Assembly: GCA_023428645.1 (NCBI GenBank)
Contig: JAEYXD010000244.1
Location: forward strand, 1-28,650
Direction of reading: 5' to 3'
Source of the DNA: Pseudomonadota bacterium
Lineage (GTDB): Bacteria; Pseudomonadota; Gammaproteobacteria; Steroidobacterales; Steroidobacteraceae
Length of the DNA stretch: 28,650 nucleotides
Numbering within the stretch: the stretch's first letter is position 1; each line of letters begins with the position of its first letter. The notes under the pieces are model-generated. The model worked only from the letters and a program-made list of their open reading frames with translations, was not told the DNA's origin and did not search any database. This document shows, piece after piece, positions 8,133 to 16,984 of the stretch. The translations under genes and the position numbers were made by a program.

Positions 8133-8426
8133 TCACGCGCCCAGAAACTCGCACAAGTAGCCGGCGGGTCCGCCGACCGCTTGCACGTCGAACCCGCTGT
8201 TCGCCGGCACTTCGAAGTACGTTCCCGCGGGGAAGCTCTGCCATTCGCCGTTCGCGAGCTTGGCTCGCAGCAGCCCCGTCGTCACCGTCATGCGCTCGGC
8301 CGCAGCCGTGTTGAAGTGATATTCGCCGGGCGCGATCACGCCGACCGTCGCGCGCATGCCGTTGCGCTCGAAGCCGATGCTTTGAACGCCGCCATCGAAA
8401 TAAGTGTTGTGTTGGAGCACGAGCAT
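8133..8426 (-). CDS. ppnP: pyrimidine/purine nucleoside phosphorylase PpnP
   Basis: A 97-residue small cupin-like protein matching PpnP (formerly UPF0345/YaiE) from end to end: MLVLQHNTYFDGGVQSIGF, then GVIAPGEYHFNT, AERMTVTTG, FPAGTYFEVPANSGFDV and the terminal YLCEFL. PpnP catalyses phosphorolysis of several nucleosides to base plus ribose-1-phosphate in nucleotide salvage, in the cytoplasm. The start at 8426 aligns with the E. coli start. GGAG lies just two bases upstream of it, which is unusually close; ATG 8441 is the alternative and would add MICGE. The gene converges with the metallopeptidase, the two stop codons being about 20 bases apart. Confidence 0.95.
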   Translation of the reverse strand: MLVLQHNTYFDGGVQSIGFERNGMRATVGVIAPGEYHFNTAAAERMTVTTGLLRAKLANGEWQSFPAGTYFEVPANSGFDVQAVGGPAGYLCEFLGA

Positions 8427-8450
8427 TTCTCCGCAGATCATGTTGAGCGC

Positions 8451-8475
8451 GCATCGCATCGCATCGCATCGCATC
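8451..8475. repeat. tandem GCATC pentanucleotide repeat, five copies
   Basis: Five perfect copies of GCATC (GATGC on the ppnP strand) lie 25 bases upstream of the preferred ppnP start, between it and the divergent sheath gene. Short tandem repeats of this kind can change copy number by slippage. Since the repeat is in the presumed leader or promoter, a change would alter spacing and not the reading frame, unless translation starts upstream of it. Confidence 0.95.
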
Positions 8476-8563
8476 GAGCGCGGGCGTGAGCGCGGGCGCG
8501 GAGAATAACGCAGCGATCGCAGTGCATCGCGCGGATTTTCAGCTGCCGACTCACGAACAGGTG

Positions 8564-8572
8564 TGCTAACGT
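8564..8572 (+). promoter_or_regulatory. possible extended -10 for the sheath-like gene
   Basis: TGCTAACGT has the TGn extension followed by TAACGT and lies about 32 bases before the sheath start codon. No good -35 box is visible, which extended -10 promoters tolerate. Weak evidence. Confidence 0.25.
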
Positions 8573-8603
8573 CTCGGCGCACAAGAACAAGGCGGGAGGC
8601 GAG

Positions 8604-10244
8604 ATGCCGGAGCTCACGCTCGACGGTATCAAAGTTGTCGAGGCACCGACGGCTGAACAACCCATTGCGCGTACTCACGCGCAACGCACTGCATTCGTCG
8701 GCCGGACGTTGCGAGGGCCGTTGGACACGCCGGTTCTCGTGCGCAGCTTCGCGGACTTCCAGCAGATCTTCGGCGGCTTGTGGCAATCGAGCCCGTTGTC
8801 TTACGCGGTCGAGCACTTTTTCGAACAAGGCGGCCGCCAGGCGATCATCGTGCGCGTCGCGAATTGCGCGCGGCCCGTGACGATTTCATTACCGTGCGAG
8901 ACAGGAGCGCTGACGCTGGAAGCGCTCGCGCCGGGCACGCGCGAATTCCTGCGCGCCGCCGTCGACTACGACCAGATCGACAGCGACGACGAGCTGCGAT
9001 TCAATCTCGCGGTGCAGCGCGTCCGCTCGCCCGGCTCGGAGCGCATCGAGGCGCAAGAGATTTTTCGCGCGGCATCCTGCGATCCGAACGATGCGCGCTA
9101 TCTGAAAACGCTGCTCGCCGAATCACACATGGTGCGCGTGCGCGGTGAAGTGCCGCTGTCCCGTCCGAGGGCGACGTTGATGGCCGGCACGAAACTGCCC
9201 GGCTATGCGAGCTCGAATCCCGACGGCGACGACGGCAAGCCGATTTCCGATTACGACGTCATCGGCTCCGCGCCGCGGCGTACCGGATTGTTCGCGTTAC
9301 GCGGCATCGAAGACCTGGCCTTCCTCTACGTGCCGCCGCTCACACGCACGACCGATGTGGGCGTGAGCACCTGGCTGGCGGCGGAGCGGTTCTGCCGCGA
9401 GCAGCGCGCCATTCTCATCGTCGATCCTCCGGCCAGCTGGGAAACGCCGCAAGCCGCGATCGTCGGCTGCCAGGCGCTCGGCTTTCACACGGACAGCGCG
9501 GCGATGTTTTATCCGCGCATCGTTTGCGCGGATCGCCTGCGAGGCCGGGCCGAAGTCTTCGGAAGCGGCGGCGCTGCGGCCGGCATTCTGTCGCGCACGG
9601 GTGACTTGTCGTTCGGCATCGCGACTTTGCCGGAGCCCGAGCTGCTGCTGCGCGCAGGCGCGCGGCTGCACGGTGAGCTCACGAACGAGGACCGCGCGCG
9701 CCTTGCGACGCATGGCATCAACGCGCTGCAGACGGTGCGCAGCGCGGAGCGGCGCCGGCCGCGTCTGCGCACGCTCGCCTGCGGCGCGAGCGCGCACGCG
9801 GACTGGGCCTATCTCACGCCGCGCCGCTTTGCGTTGTTCGTCGTCGATGCCATCGAGCGTGGTACGCGTTGGGCCATTGCCGAGCGCCGCAATATCTCCG
9901 TGTGGTTCCGGCTCGCGAATCAGATCACGCAATTCTTCACGGAGCTGCGTGCCGCCGGCGCGTTTGCCGCCGCGCCGAAGGATCAGGCGTTCCTCGTCAT
10001 CTGCGATGAGCGCATCAACGAGCCCTCGATCACCGCGAAGGAGATCAACATCCTCATCCAGTTCGCGGCGAATCACATCGACAGCTATCACAGCTTCATG
10101 ATCACGCACACCGCGCAGGGCAGCCGGGTGCGGCCGATCGTCATCAACCGGCTGGAGGCTTCGCTGCTCGTGTCGAGCGAGCTCGAGCGTGAAACGACGA
10201 TGCGCGTCGAGCACGGCGTCGGGTTCTTGAGTCTCGTCGGCTAG
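8604..10244 (+). CDS. orphan contractile-tail sheath-like protein
   Basis: A 546-residue protein related to phage/contractile-injection tail sheath proteins. The N-terminal domain shows the usual TAFVGRTLRGPLDTPVLV segment, then SFADFQQIFGG, then YAVEHFFEQGGRQAIIVRV (about residues 30-90). The C-terminal half keeps sheath-like blocks: GINALQTV, WAYLTPRRFALFVVDAIERGTRW and FFTELRAAGAF followed by AFLVICDERIN. The final segment departs from the common APVKPAEFVV ending. In contractile machines such proteins polymerise around a tube. Here no tube, baseplate, tape-measure, ATPase or spike gene is adjacent: neighbours are ppnP and a sugar lactonase. GGGAGG at 8594-8599 supports ATG 8604. Base composition resembles the neighbours, so there is no sign of recent transfer. 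Role unknown. Confidence 0.85.
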   Translation: MPELTLDGIKVVEAPTAEQPIARTHAQRTAFVGRTLRGPLDTPVLVRSFADFQQIFGGLWQSSPLSYAVEHFFEQGGRQAIIVRVANCARPVTISLPCETGALTLEALAPGTREFLRAAVDYDQIDSDDELRFNLAVQRVRSPGSERIEAQEIFRAASCDPNDARYLKTLLAESHMVRVRGEVPLSRPRATLMAGTKLPGYASSNPDGDDGKPISDYDVIGSAPRRTGLFALRGIEDLAFLYVPPLTRTTDVGVSTWLAAERFCREQRAILIVDPPASWETPQAAIVGCQALGFHTDSAAMFYPRIVCADRLRGRAEVFGSGGAAAGILSRTGDLSFGIATLPEPELLLRAGARLHGELTNEDRARLATHGINALQTVRSAERRRPRLRTLACGASAHADWAYLTPRRFALFVVDAIERGTRWAIAERRNISVWFRLANQITQFFTELRAAGAFAAAPKDQAFLVICDERINEPSITAKEINILIQFAANHIDSYHSFMITHTAQGSRVRPIVINRLEASLLVSSELERETTMRVEHGVGFLSLVG

Positions 10245-10255
10245 CCGCCGGCGGC
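10244..10255. other. 12-base palindrome between convergent genes
   Basis: GCCGCCGGCGGC starts at the last base of the sheath gene's stop codon and precedes the end of the convergent lactonase gene. It lacks a T-run and a realistic loop, so a terminator role is only possible. Confidence 0.3.
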
Positions 10256-10277
10256 GCTCGCCTGCAGCACGATGCGT

Positions 10278-11147
10278 CTATAAGTTCACTTCGTGCTGCG
10301 GCAATCCCGGCGTGTCGACACGCACGCTGAACAAGCCGCCGGCTTGCGGTTGCGCGTTGCGCTGCGCGTCTTCCAAGCCGACCCAGGCCGTCGTGATGTA
10401 CAGCGTACGCAGATCATCACCCCCGAACGCGGCCTTCGTGACGTTCGCGCACGGTAGCTCGATCTGGGCGACGATCTTGCCCTGCGGGTCGAAGCGCACG
10501 AGACCCCAGCCCCCGAACAAACCCGACCACAGATAGCCGTCGCGATCGACGATCGGACCGTCTGGATAAACGTTTGGCCGCTCGATGCGCGCGAATACGC
10601 GCTTGCGCGACAGCGTGCCGTCACCGGCGACGTCGAAGGCATGAATCGTCTGGCCGAGCGTATCGACGTGATACAGCGTCTTGCCGTCGGGGCTCATCGC
10701 CGGACCGTTCGTCACGCAATAGCCAGTGTCGCAAGGGATGCAATGCCCGTCGCGATGGAAGCGGTACAACACGCCGGATTGCGCCGTTTCCCCGTCGTGC
10801 ATGGAGCCGAACCACAGCCGGCCCGCCGCATCGACGAAGCCGTCGTTCAGGCGGTTGTCGAGCTCCGGCGGCTCGACCGTCTTGATGAGCGTGAAATCGC
10901 CGCTGCGCGGGTCGAAGCGATGCAAGCCGGTCTTCAATCCAGCGACGAAGCCTCCGCCGCGGACTGGCAGCACGAAACCCGGTTCCGAGGGCGCGCTGAA
11001 GCTGCGGCGTTGCTGCGTCTGCGGATCGAACCGATGAATCTGCTTGCCTTTGATGTCGACGAACCACAGCGCGCGTTCCGCGGCGGACCACATTGGTCCT
11101 TCGCCCAGGCACGCGCCGACCGGCCAAACACAAGTAACTTCGTTCAT
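10278..11147 (-). CDS. SMP-30/gluconolactonase family sugar lactonase
   Basis: A 289-residue six-bladed beta-propeller of the SMP-30/regucalcin/gluconolactonase family. The metal-binding set matches regucalcin spacing: Glu16 in LGEGPMW, Asn147 in VTNGPAMSPDG and Asp196 in VYPDGP. Asn101 in NRLNDG is in the substrate-contact position. There is no signal peptide, so it is cytoplasmic. The family hydrolyses aldonolactones (glucono-, xylono-, arabinono- or galactonolactone); the exact substrate is not determined by these residues. It is transcribed divergently from the GH31-GH3 glycosidase pair, which suggests processing of the sugars they release after oxidation by a dehydrogenase encoded elsewhere. 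ATG 11147 fits the family N-terminus; the ribosome site is weak. Confidence 0.93.
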   Translation of the reverse strand: MNEVTCVWPVGACLGEGPMWSAAERALWFVDIKGKQIHRFDPQTQQRRSFSAPSEPGFVLPVRGGGFVAGLKTGLHRFDPRSGDFTLIKTVEPPELDNRLNDGFVDAAGRLWFGSMHDGETAQSGVLYRFHRDGHCIPCDTGYCVTNGPAMSPDGKTLYHVDTLGQTIHAFDVAGDGTLSRKRVFARIERPNVYPDGPIVDRDGYLWSGLFGGWGLVRFDPQGKIVAQIELPCANVTKAAFGGDDLRTLYITTAWVGLEDAQRNAQPQAGGLFSVRVDTPGLPQHEVNL

Positions 11148-11536
11148 GAGGCAAGCGTCCGTGATTGTTCCTGTTGCCGTCAACCGAGGGTTCGCAGCTC
11201 GGCACCTATGTCGTTGACCACACAATGACCGGCTCGTGATGCGGCCGGACGTAATGGCACCGCGGCGTGCGCGCAAGTTTCGGGCGCGCACTATCGGGAC
11301 TAGATTTTCTCGCGATGGGACCGGTAACATTCTGGATAACGACAAGCCGTTGAGCAACAAGCGCAGCGGCACAGGGGGAATCGATGGTATCCCGCGCACG
11401 CGCGACATTCGCGGCGAGGCAGCCGGCAAAGGCATCGAGACGGCGCGGCGTCGCGAGATTCCCGACGGCGGTGTACTGCTTGCCGAGCCCGGTCGCGATG
11501 AGTATTTACGCTCGCTGGCTCTCGCGGAGACGCGGC
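11148..11536. promoter_or_regulatory. divergent regulatory region between lactonase and GH31 genes
   Basis: This is the only gene-free stretch over 300 bases (389 bases if GH31 starts at GTG 11537). It holds the candidate LacI-type operator at 11315-11330, with TAACAT at 11325-11330 as a possible overlapping -10. The region 11384-11536 is open in the GH31 frame but encodes an Arg-rich, non-conserved stretch, so it is treated as leader. No small gene or RNA was recognised. Confidence 0.5.
11315..11330. promoter_or_regulatory. candidate LacI-family operator
   Basis: ATGGGACCGGTAACAT has a perfect ACCGGT centre and differs at two of 16 positions from the symmetric GntR/LacI-type site ATGTTACCGGTAACAT. 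It lies between a sugar lactonase and a glycosidase operon, where a sugar-responsive LacI-type repressor would be expected. No regulator gene is in the window. The match is by eye. Confidence 0.42.
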
Positions 11537-14464
11537 GTGAACTCGAAGCAAGCGACGGCGGTTCTGTTCGGTGCGTTCACTCTGGCCTTGAGTGCTTGCG
11601 GCAAGAAGGAACCGGATCGCGTCGTCAAAGACGCGGACGGCATCGTCGTCACGCCGCGATCGGGGCCTGCGAAACGCGTGCGGCTGCAGGCATTGTCGGA
11701 CCGCATCATCCGCGTTACCGCCGTCCCGACCGAGAGCCTGGCGCTGCCCGCAAGCCTGATCGTCGATGCGACGATTCCCGCCGCCGCCACGGTGACCGTG
11801 GAGTCCACGGACGAGGTTGCTCGCGTGAAAACGGCCGAGGTCACGGCGGAAGTGTCGCTCGCGACCGGGCTCGTCACGTTCAAGGACACGCAGGGCAACG
11901 CGATCCTCACCGAGAGCCAACGCGGCGACTTCGTGCCCGTGACGCTCGACGGCAAGACGTTCTACTCCATACGGCAGCAGTTCAATCCCGGTACGGACGA
12001 GGGTTTCTACGGCCTGGGTCAGCACCAGAACGGCCAGATGAACTACAACGGCGAGGATGTCGAGCTCGCGCAACACAACATGGACATCGCCGTGCCATTC
12101 GTGCTGTCGAGCCGCAACTACGGCGTGTTGTGGGACAACACATCGGTGACGCGCTTCGGCAACCCGAGGCCGTACGGGCACGCATCTCGAGATCTCGAAA
12201 TCATCGATGCCAATGGCAAGCCGGGCGGATTCACCACCACCTATTCTCTCGACGGCGAGACGCTCACGCGCCTCGAGCCCGACATCGACTATCGGTTCAT
12301 TCGCGACATGCCGAAGTGGCCGCGGGAGCTGCTGTCGGGCACGCACTCGAACGCGACGGGCATGAGCTCGATCGCGCCGAACCAGACCGTGACATGGGAA
12401 GGCAAACTGCGATCCGAAAAGAGCGGCACACACAAGTTTCAGCTCTACGCGAGCAGTTATTTCAAGCTGTACGCGGACGACACATTGATTCTCGACGGCT
12501 GGCGGCAGAGCTGGAATCCCTGGTATCACAACTTCGAGCTGCCGATGACGGCGGGCACGCCGGTCGCGATCCGCGTCGAGTGGCTACCGCAAGACGGGTA
12601 CATCGCGCTGCTGCACAACGATCCGCTGCCGGACGCGGCGCGGCATTCGCTGTCGCTCGCCTCCGAGGTCGCGCCCGCGATCGACTACTACTTCGTCGCC
12701 GGTGCCAACGCGGATGAAGTCATCGCCGGGTATCGCGCGCTTACCGGCAAGTCCGTGATGCTGCCCCGCTGGGCGTATGGGTTCTGGCAGAGCCGGCAGC
12801 GGTATCGAGATCAGGATGAAGTACTGAGCGTCGCGCGCGAGTATCGCGAGCGCGGGCTGCCGCTCGATGGCATCGTGCAGGACTGGTTCTATTGGCCGGA
12901 AGATGCGTGGGGCTCGCACGAGTTCGATCGGGCGCGCTTTCCCGATCCGCGGCAGCTCGTCGACGATCTGCATCGGGAGAACGTGCGCTTCATGATTTCC
13001 GTCTGGGCGAAGTTCTATCCGACGACGGACAACTACAAGGAACTCGACGCGAAGGGCTACATGTATCGCAAGAATGTCGAGCTCGGCACGAAGGACTGGG
13101 TCGGGCCCGGCTATTTGAACTCGCACTTCGACCCGTATTCGCAAGAGGCGCGGGACATTTTCTGGCGGCAGATCGAAACGAAGCTGAAGCCGATCGGCGT
13201 GGATGCCTGGTGGCTCGACAACACCGAGCCCGACATCCACTCGAATCTCGATCGCGATGCGTTGCTAGAGCGCATGGGGCCGACGGCGCTCGGTCCGGCG
13301 GCGCAGTACTTCAACACCTATGCGCTGGAAGTCACGCGCGCCGTGTACGAAGGCGCACGCCACATGCGTGCGGCCGACAGGGCTCGAGGTGCCGCCAGCG
13401 CAGGCGCGCACGCGGACGGCAGCGATCAACGCGTGTACATCCTCACTCGCTCGGGCACCGCCGGCCTGCAGCGCTACGCGGCCGCGACGTGGAGCGGCGA
13501 CATTGCCGCGCGCTGGGAGGATCTCTATCGCCAGATCGCCGCGGGCACGAACATGTCGATGTCGGGTCTGCCGAACTGGACGTTCGACATCGGCGGCTTC
13601 GCGGTCGAGCCGCGGTATCTGGAGCCGACGGCGCAGGATCTCGCGGAGTGGCGCGAGCTGAACTTGCGTTGGTTCCAGTTCGGCGCGTTCGCTCCCATCT
13701 TCCGCTCGCACGGCGAAGCGCCGCCGCGCGAGATCTGGAATATCGCGCCAGCGGGCCACGAAGTGTACGAGGCGCTCGCGGCCGCAAGTCGCCTGCGTTA
13801 TCGCTTGATGCCATACATCTACACGCTCGCCGCCGACACCTATCACGAGGACGGCACGATCATGCGCGGCCTCGTGATGGATTTCCCGAACGATCGCCAG
13901 GCGCTCGACATCACGGATCAATACATGTTCGGCCCGGCATTTCTCGTCAGCCCCGTGTACGAGCACCGCGCTCGCAGCCGCGCGGTCTATCTGCCGGCAG
14001 GCACGCGTTGGTACGACTTCTACACGGGCGAGGCACGCGAGGGCGGCCAACGGATCGAGGCCGCCGCGCCGCTCGCTCGCATGCCGCTGTTCGTGAAGGC
14101 CGGATCGATCGTGCCGATCGGGCCGGCGATTCGCTACACCGGCGAGCAGCCGGATGGGCCGATCACGCTCTATGTGTACGAAGGCGCGGACGGCAAGCTC
14201 GATCTCTACGAGGACGACGGCGTGACCTACGGCTACGAGCGCGGTTCGTTCTCGCGCATCGCCATGCGCTACGACGACGCCGCGGGCGAGCTGTCGATCG
14301 GCGCGCGCGACGGCACGTATCCGGACATGCCCGCCACGCGCACGTTCGGCGTGCGCTGGATCGCACCGGGGGAGCGTGACGCCGCGAATCTCGATGCGCC
14401 CGCCGATGCCGTCATGGAGTACTCAGGCAAACCCATCCGCTTCAAGAGGGAGTCAGCGCGATGA
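11537..14464 (+). CDS. GH31 glycosidase lipoprotein with inserted PA14 domain (probable alpha-xylosidase)
   Basis: A 975-residue GH31 enzyme. A lipoprotein signal (LSAC, Cys21) is followed by the N-terminal beta-sandwich (GLGQHQNGQMNYNG), a PA14-like insert at about 275-365 (TWEGKLRSEKSGTHKFQLYAS, YFKLYADD), and the catalytic barrel. The nucleophile is Asp561 in WWLDNTEPD and the acid/base is Asp655 in WSGDIAARW. Distal beta domains close the protein. PA14 inserted in GH31 is known from alpha-xylosidases of xyloglucan breakdown such as Cellvibrio CjXyl31A, hence the specificity guess; alpha-glucosidase remains possible. GTG 11537 is chosen because GGAG stands seven bases before it and it gives a compact signal peptide; ATG 11498 lacks a ribosome site. 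It overlaps the GH3 gene by four bases (ATGA). Confidence 0.93.
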   Translation: MNSKQATAVLFGAFTLALSACGKKEPDRVVKDADGIVVTPRSGPAKRVRLQALSDRIIRVTAVPTESLALPASLIVDATIPAAATVTVESTDEVARVKTAEVTAEVSLATGLVTFKDTQGNAILTESQRGDFVPVTLDGKTFYSIRQQFNPGTDEGFYGLGQHQNGQMNYNGEDVELAQHNMDIAVPFVLSSRNYGVLWDNTSVTRFGNPRPYGHASRDLEIIDANGKPGGFTTTYSLDGETLTRLEPDIDYRFIRDMPKWPRELLSGTHSNATGMSSIAPNQTVTWEGKLRSEKSGTHKFQLYASSYFKLYADDTLILDGWRQSWNPWYHNFELPMTAGTPVAIRVEWLPQDGYIALLHNDPLPDAARHSLSLASEVAPAIDYYFVAGANADEVIAGYRALTGKSVMLPRWAYGFWQSRQRYRDQDEVLSVAREYRERGLPLDGIVQDWFYWPEDAWGSHEFDRARFPDPRQLVDDLHRENVRFMISVWAKFYPTTDNYKELDAKGYMYRKNVELGTKDWVGPGYLNSHFDPYSQEARDIFWRQIETKLKPIGVDAWWLDNTEPDIHSNLDRDALLERMGPTALGPAAQYFNTYALEVTRAVYEGARHMRAADRARGAASAGAHADGSDQRVYILTRSGTAGLQRYAAATWSGDIAARWEDLYRQIAAGTNMSMSGLPNWTFDIGGFAVEPRYLEPTAQDLAEWRELNLRWFQFGAFAPIFRSHGEAPPREIWNIAPAGHEVYEALAAASRLRYRLMPYIYTLAADTYHEDGTIMRGLVMDFPNDRQALDITDQYMFGPAFLVSPVYEHRARSRAVYLPAGTRWYDFYTGEAREGGQRIEAAAPLARMPLFVKAGSIVPIGPAIRYTGEQPDGPITLYVYEGADGKLDLYEDDGVTYGYERGSFSRIAMRYDDAAGELSIGARDGTYPDMPATRTFGVRWIAPGERDAANLDAPADAVMEYSGKPIRFKRESAR

Positions 14465-16974
14465 TGCGTTCTCACTACGTGGCCGCCGCGATCGTTGCCG
14501 TGCTCGCAACCGCGGGCTGTGGAGACAAAGAACAGGCGCAGCGGTCGGCGCTGCCCGAGCCGCAACGAGGCGTGGCGCATCCCGAGCAATGGCCCAGCGT
14601 GAAAAGCGTGGGTCTCGTCGACGAGCAGACCGAGCAATTCGTCACCGACCTCATGGCGAAAATGACGCTCGAGCAGAAAGTCGGTCAGATGATTCAAGCC
14701 GACATCGGCGCGATCAAACCGGAGGAGCTGCGCACGTATCCGCTCGGCTCGATCCTCGCCGGCGGCAGCTCGCCGCCGCTCAACGGCGAGGACCGGTCGC
14801 CGCCGCAGCCGTGGATCGACACGGCGCGCGCGTTTCGCGCCGTGTCGTTCGAAGACAAGCCGGGTCAGGTCACGATTCCGGTCCTGTTCGGCATCGACGC
14901 CGTCCACGGCCATAGCAATGTCATCGGCGCCACCATCTTTCCGCACAACGTCGGACTCGGCGCCACGCGTGATCCCGATCTCATCCGTCGCATCGGCGTT
15001 GCGACCGCGATCGAAACCGCCGCGGCCGGCGCGGATTGGGCGTTCGGCCCGACGTTGACCGTGCCGCAGGACGATCGCTGGGGGCGCACCTATGAAGGCT
15101 ATTCCGAATCCCCCGAGGTCGTGCGCGAGTTCGCGGGTGCGATGGTGCGAGGGCTGCAAGGCGAGCCGGGTGCCGGCCGCGCCGTGCTGCGCGGCTCGGT
15201 CGCCGCGTCGGCGAAGCACTACCTCGCGGATGGCGGCACGCAGGACGGCATCGATCAGGGCAATGCCGACATCGGCGAAGACGAGCTGATTCGGATTCAT
15301 GCCGCCGGCTATCCGCCGGCGATCGAAGCGGGCGTGATGACGGTGATGGTGTCGTACTCGAGCTGGCAGGGCGTCAAGATGCACGCGAATCAAAGCCTGC
15401 TCACGGACGTGCTCAAGGGCCGCATGGGCTTCGACGGCTTCACGATCAGCGATTGGAACGCGCACAGCCAGGTGCCCGGCTGCTCGGATGAAAGCTGTCC
15501 GCAGGCGATCAACGCGGGCGTCGACATGCTGATGGCGCCGAACGCGTGGAAGGCCGTCTTCCAGAACACCGTACGACAAGCGCAATCCGGCGAGATCTCG
15601 CTCGAGCGGATCGACGATGCCGTGCGCCGCATCTTGCGCGTGAAGGCGAAGCTCGGCTTGTTCGAGAAGGAGCGGCCGTTCGAAGGGCGCGACGTATTCG
15701 GCGCGGCCGAGCACCGTGCGATCGCGCGTGAGGCCGTGCGCAAATCGCTCGTGCTGCTCAAGAACAATGGCAACGTGCTGCCGATCAAAGGCAACGCGCG
15801 CGTGCTCGTCGCGGGCAGCGGCGCGGACGACATCGGTCAGGCGTGCGGCGGCTGGACACTCTCCTGGCAGGGCACGGGCAACACGAACGCGCACTTCCCG
15901 AACGGCGAGTCGATCTACGCGGGCATTCGCTCGGCCTTGCAAGGCATGGGCGGGCGCGCGGAGTTGAGCGTCACGGGCGCTTATCGAACGAAGCCGGACG
16001 TGGCGATCGTCGTGTTCGGTGAGCAGCCCTATGCGGAAATGCAGGGCGACATTCGCACGCTCGAGTTTCAGGCCGGCGACAAACTGGATCTCGCGCTGCT
16101 GCAGAAGCTGAAAGCGCAGAACATTCCAGTCGTGTCGGTGTTCTTGTCGGGCCGGCCGCTGTGGGTGAATCCGGAACTGAACGCATCGGATGCCTTCGTT
16201 GCCGCGTGGCTGCCAGGAACGGAGGGCGGCGGCGTCGCCGACGTCATCATCGGTGACGCGGCGGGCAAGCCGCGCAACGAGTTCACTGGCAAGTTGTCGT
16301 TCTCGTGGCCGAAGAGCGCGGCGCAGACGCAGCTGAACTTCGGCCAGGAACCGTACGATCCGCTGTTCGCGTTCGGCTACGGGCTCACGTACGGCGACAC
16401 CCGGACGGTGCCGCAGCTCGATGAAAACTCCGGTGTCGACGCGGCGGATTGGAACATCGATCAGTACTACCGCGACGGTCGCGAGCGCCGGCCTTGGAAG
16501 TTCGAGCTGACGAACGTGACGATGGACACCGTCGATGTCGGCGGCGTGCAAGAGGCCGGTCGCAGGTTCACCTGGGCAGGCAATGCGATCGGCACGGTCG
16601 CCATGGTCGGCAATGGTCCGATCGATCTCAAACGGCAAGCAAACGGCGATCTGTCGGTGTTCATGGAGTATCGCGTCGATGCGAAGCCCACGGGGCCCGT
16701 GCAGCTGTCGGTGCTGTGCGGCCAAGGGTGCGGTGCGAATCTCGATGTCACCGAACATTTGGGCGCAGCAAAGCCCGGCGCCATGGCGACGCTGCAGGTA
16801 AAGCTGGCGAATTTCCGCGAGCACGGCGCGGATATGGGCGCTGTGACGCACCCATTCGCGCTCACGACGAACGGCGCCATGAGCGTCACGATCAAGACGC
16901 TACGGCTCGTCACCGATCCGGCGGGCGCAACGACGCTTACGCCTGCTGCGTCCGGCACTGTCGTCTCGCCTTAG
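14461..16974 (+). CDS. GH3 exo-beta-glucosidase (ExoP-like), probable lipoprotein
   Basis: An 837-residue GH3 enzyme with barrel, alpha/beta sandwich and an extra C-terminal beta domain like ExoP of Pseudoalteromonas. Catalytic residues are visible: nucleophile Asp331 in FTISDWNA and acid/base Glu526 in GEQPYAEMQGD. Substrate-binding motifs DAVHGHSNV, DDRWGRTYEGYSE and AKHYLADGGT are intact. The signal peptide ends in TAGC (Cys20); Thr at -3 is a less usual lipobox, so anchoring is likely but not certain. It would release glucose from the non-reducing end of beta-glucans or of de-xylosylated xyloglucan oligosaccharides in the periplasm. Its start overlaps the GH31 stop, so the two are translationally coupled. 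The operon ends at the terminator just downstream. Confidence 0.95.
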   Translation: MMRSHYVAAAIVAVLATAGCGDKEQAQRSALPEPQRGVAHPEQWPSVKSVGLVDEQTEQFVTDLMAKMTLEQKVGQMIQADIGAIKPEELRTYPLGSILAGGSSPPLNGEDRSPPQPWIDTARAFRAVSFEDKPGQVTIPVLFGIDAVHGHSNVIGATIFPHNVGLGATRDPDLIRRIGVATAIETAAAGADWAFGPTLTVPQDDRWGRTYEGYSESPEVVREFAGAMVRGLQGEPGAGRAVLRGSVAASAKHYLADGGTQDGIDQGNADIGEDELIRIHAAGYPPAIEAGVMTVMVSYSSWQGVKMHANQSLLTDVLKGRMGFDGFTISDWNAHSQVPGCSDESCPQAINAGVDMLMAPNAWKAVFQNTVRQAQSGEISLERIDDAVRRILRVKAKLGLFEKERPFEGRDVFGAAEHRAIAREAVRKSLVLLKNNGNVLPIKGNARVLVAGSGADDIGQACGGWTLSWQGTGNTNAHFPNGESIYAGIRSALQGMGGRAELSVTGAYRTKPDVAIVVFGEQPYAEMQGDIRTLEFQAGDKLDLALLQKLKAQNIPVVSVFLSGRPLWVNPELNASDAFVAAWLPGTEGGGVADVIIGDAAGKPRNEFTGKLSFSWPKSAAQTQLNFGQEPYDPLFAFGYGLTYGDTRTVPQLDENSGVDAADWNIDQYYRDGRERRPWKFELTNVTMDTVDVGGVQEAGRRFTWAGNAIGTVAMVGNGPIDLKRQANGDLSVFMEYRVDAKPTGPVQLSVLCGQGCGANLDVTEHLGAAKPGAMATLQVKLANFREHGADMGAVTHPFALTTNGAMSVTIKTLRLVTDPAGATTLTPAASGTVVSP

Positions 16975-16984
16975 GCTCCCCCGG

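Noticed and set aside
8451..8475. CRISPR-like array
   Set aside because: The units are five bases with no spacers; it is a simple tandem repeat and no cas genes are present.
8604..10244. A prophage or complete contractile injection system
   Set aside because: Only the sheath-like gene is present. No integrase, structural, lysis or attachment-site signals were seen nearby.
14269..16851. An open frame of about 860 codons on the minus strand opposite the glycosidases
   Set aside because: It is an Arg/Ala/His-rich antisense shadow of two clearly conserved genes; GC-rich codon bias commonly leaves such frames open. No motif or ribosome site supports it.
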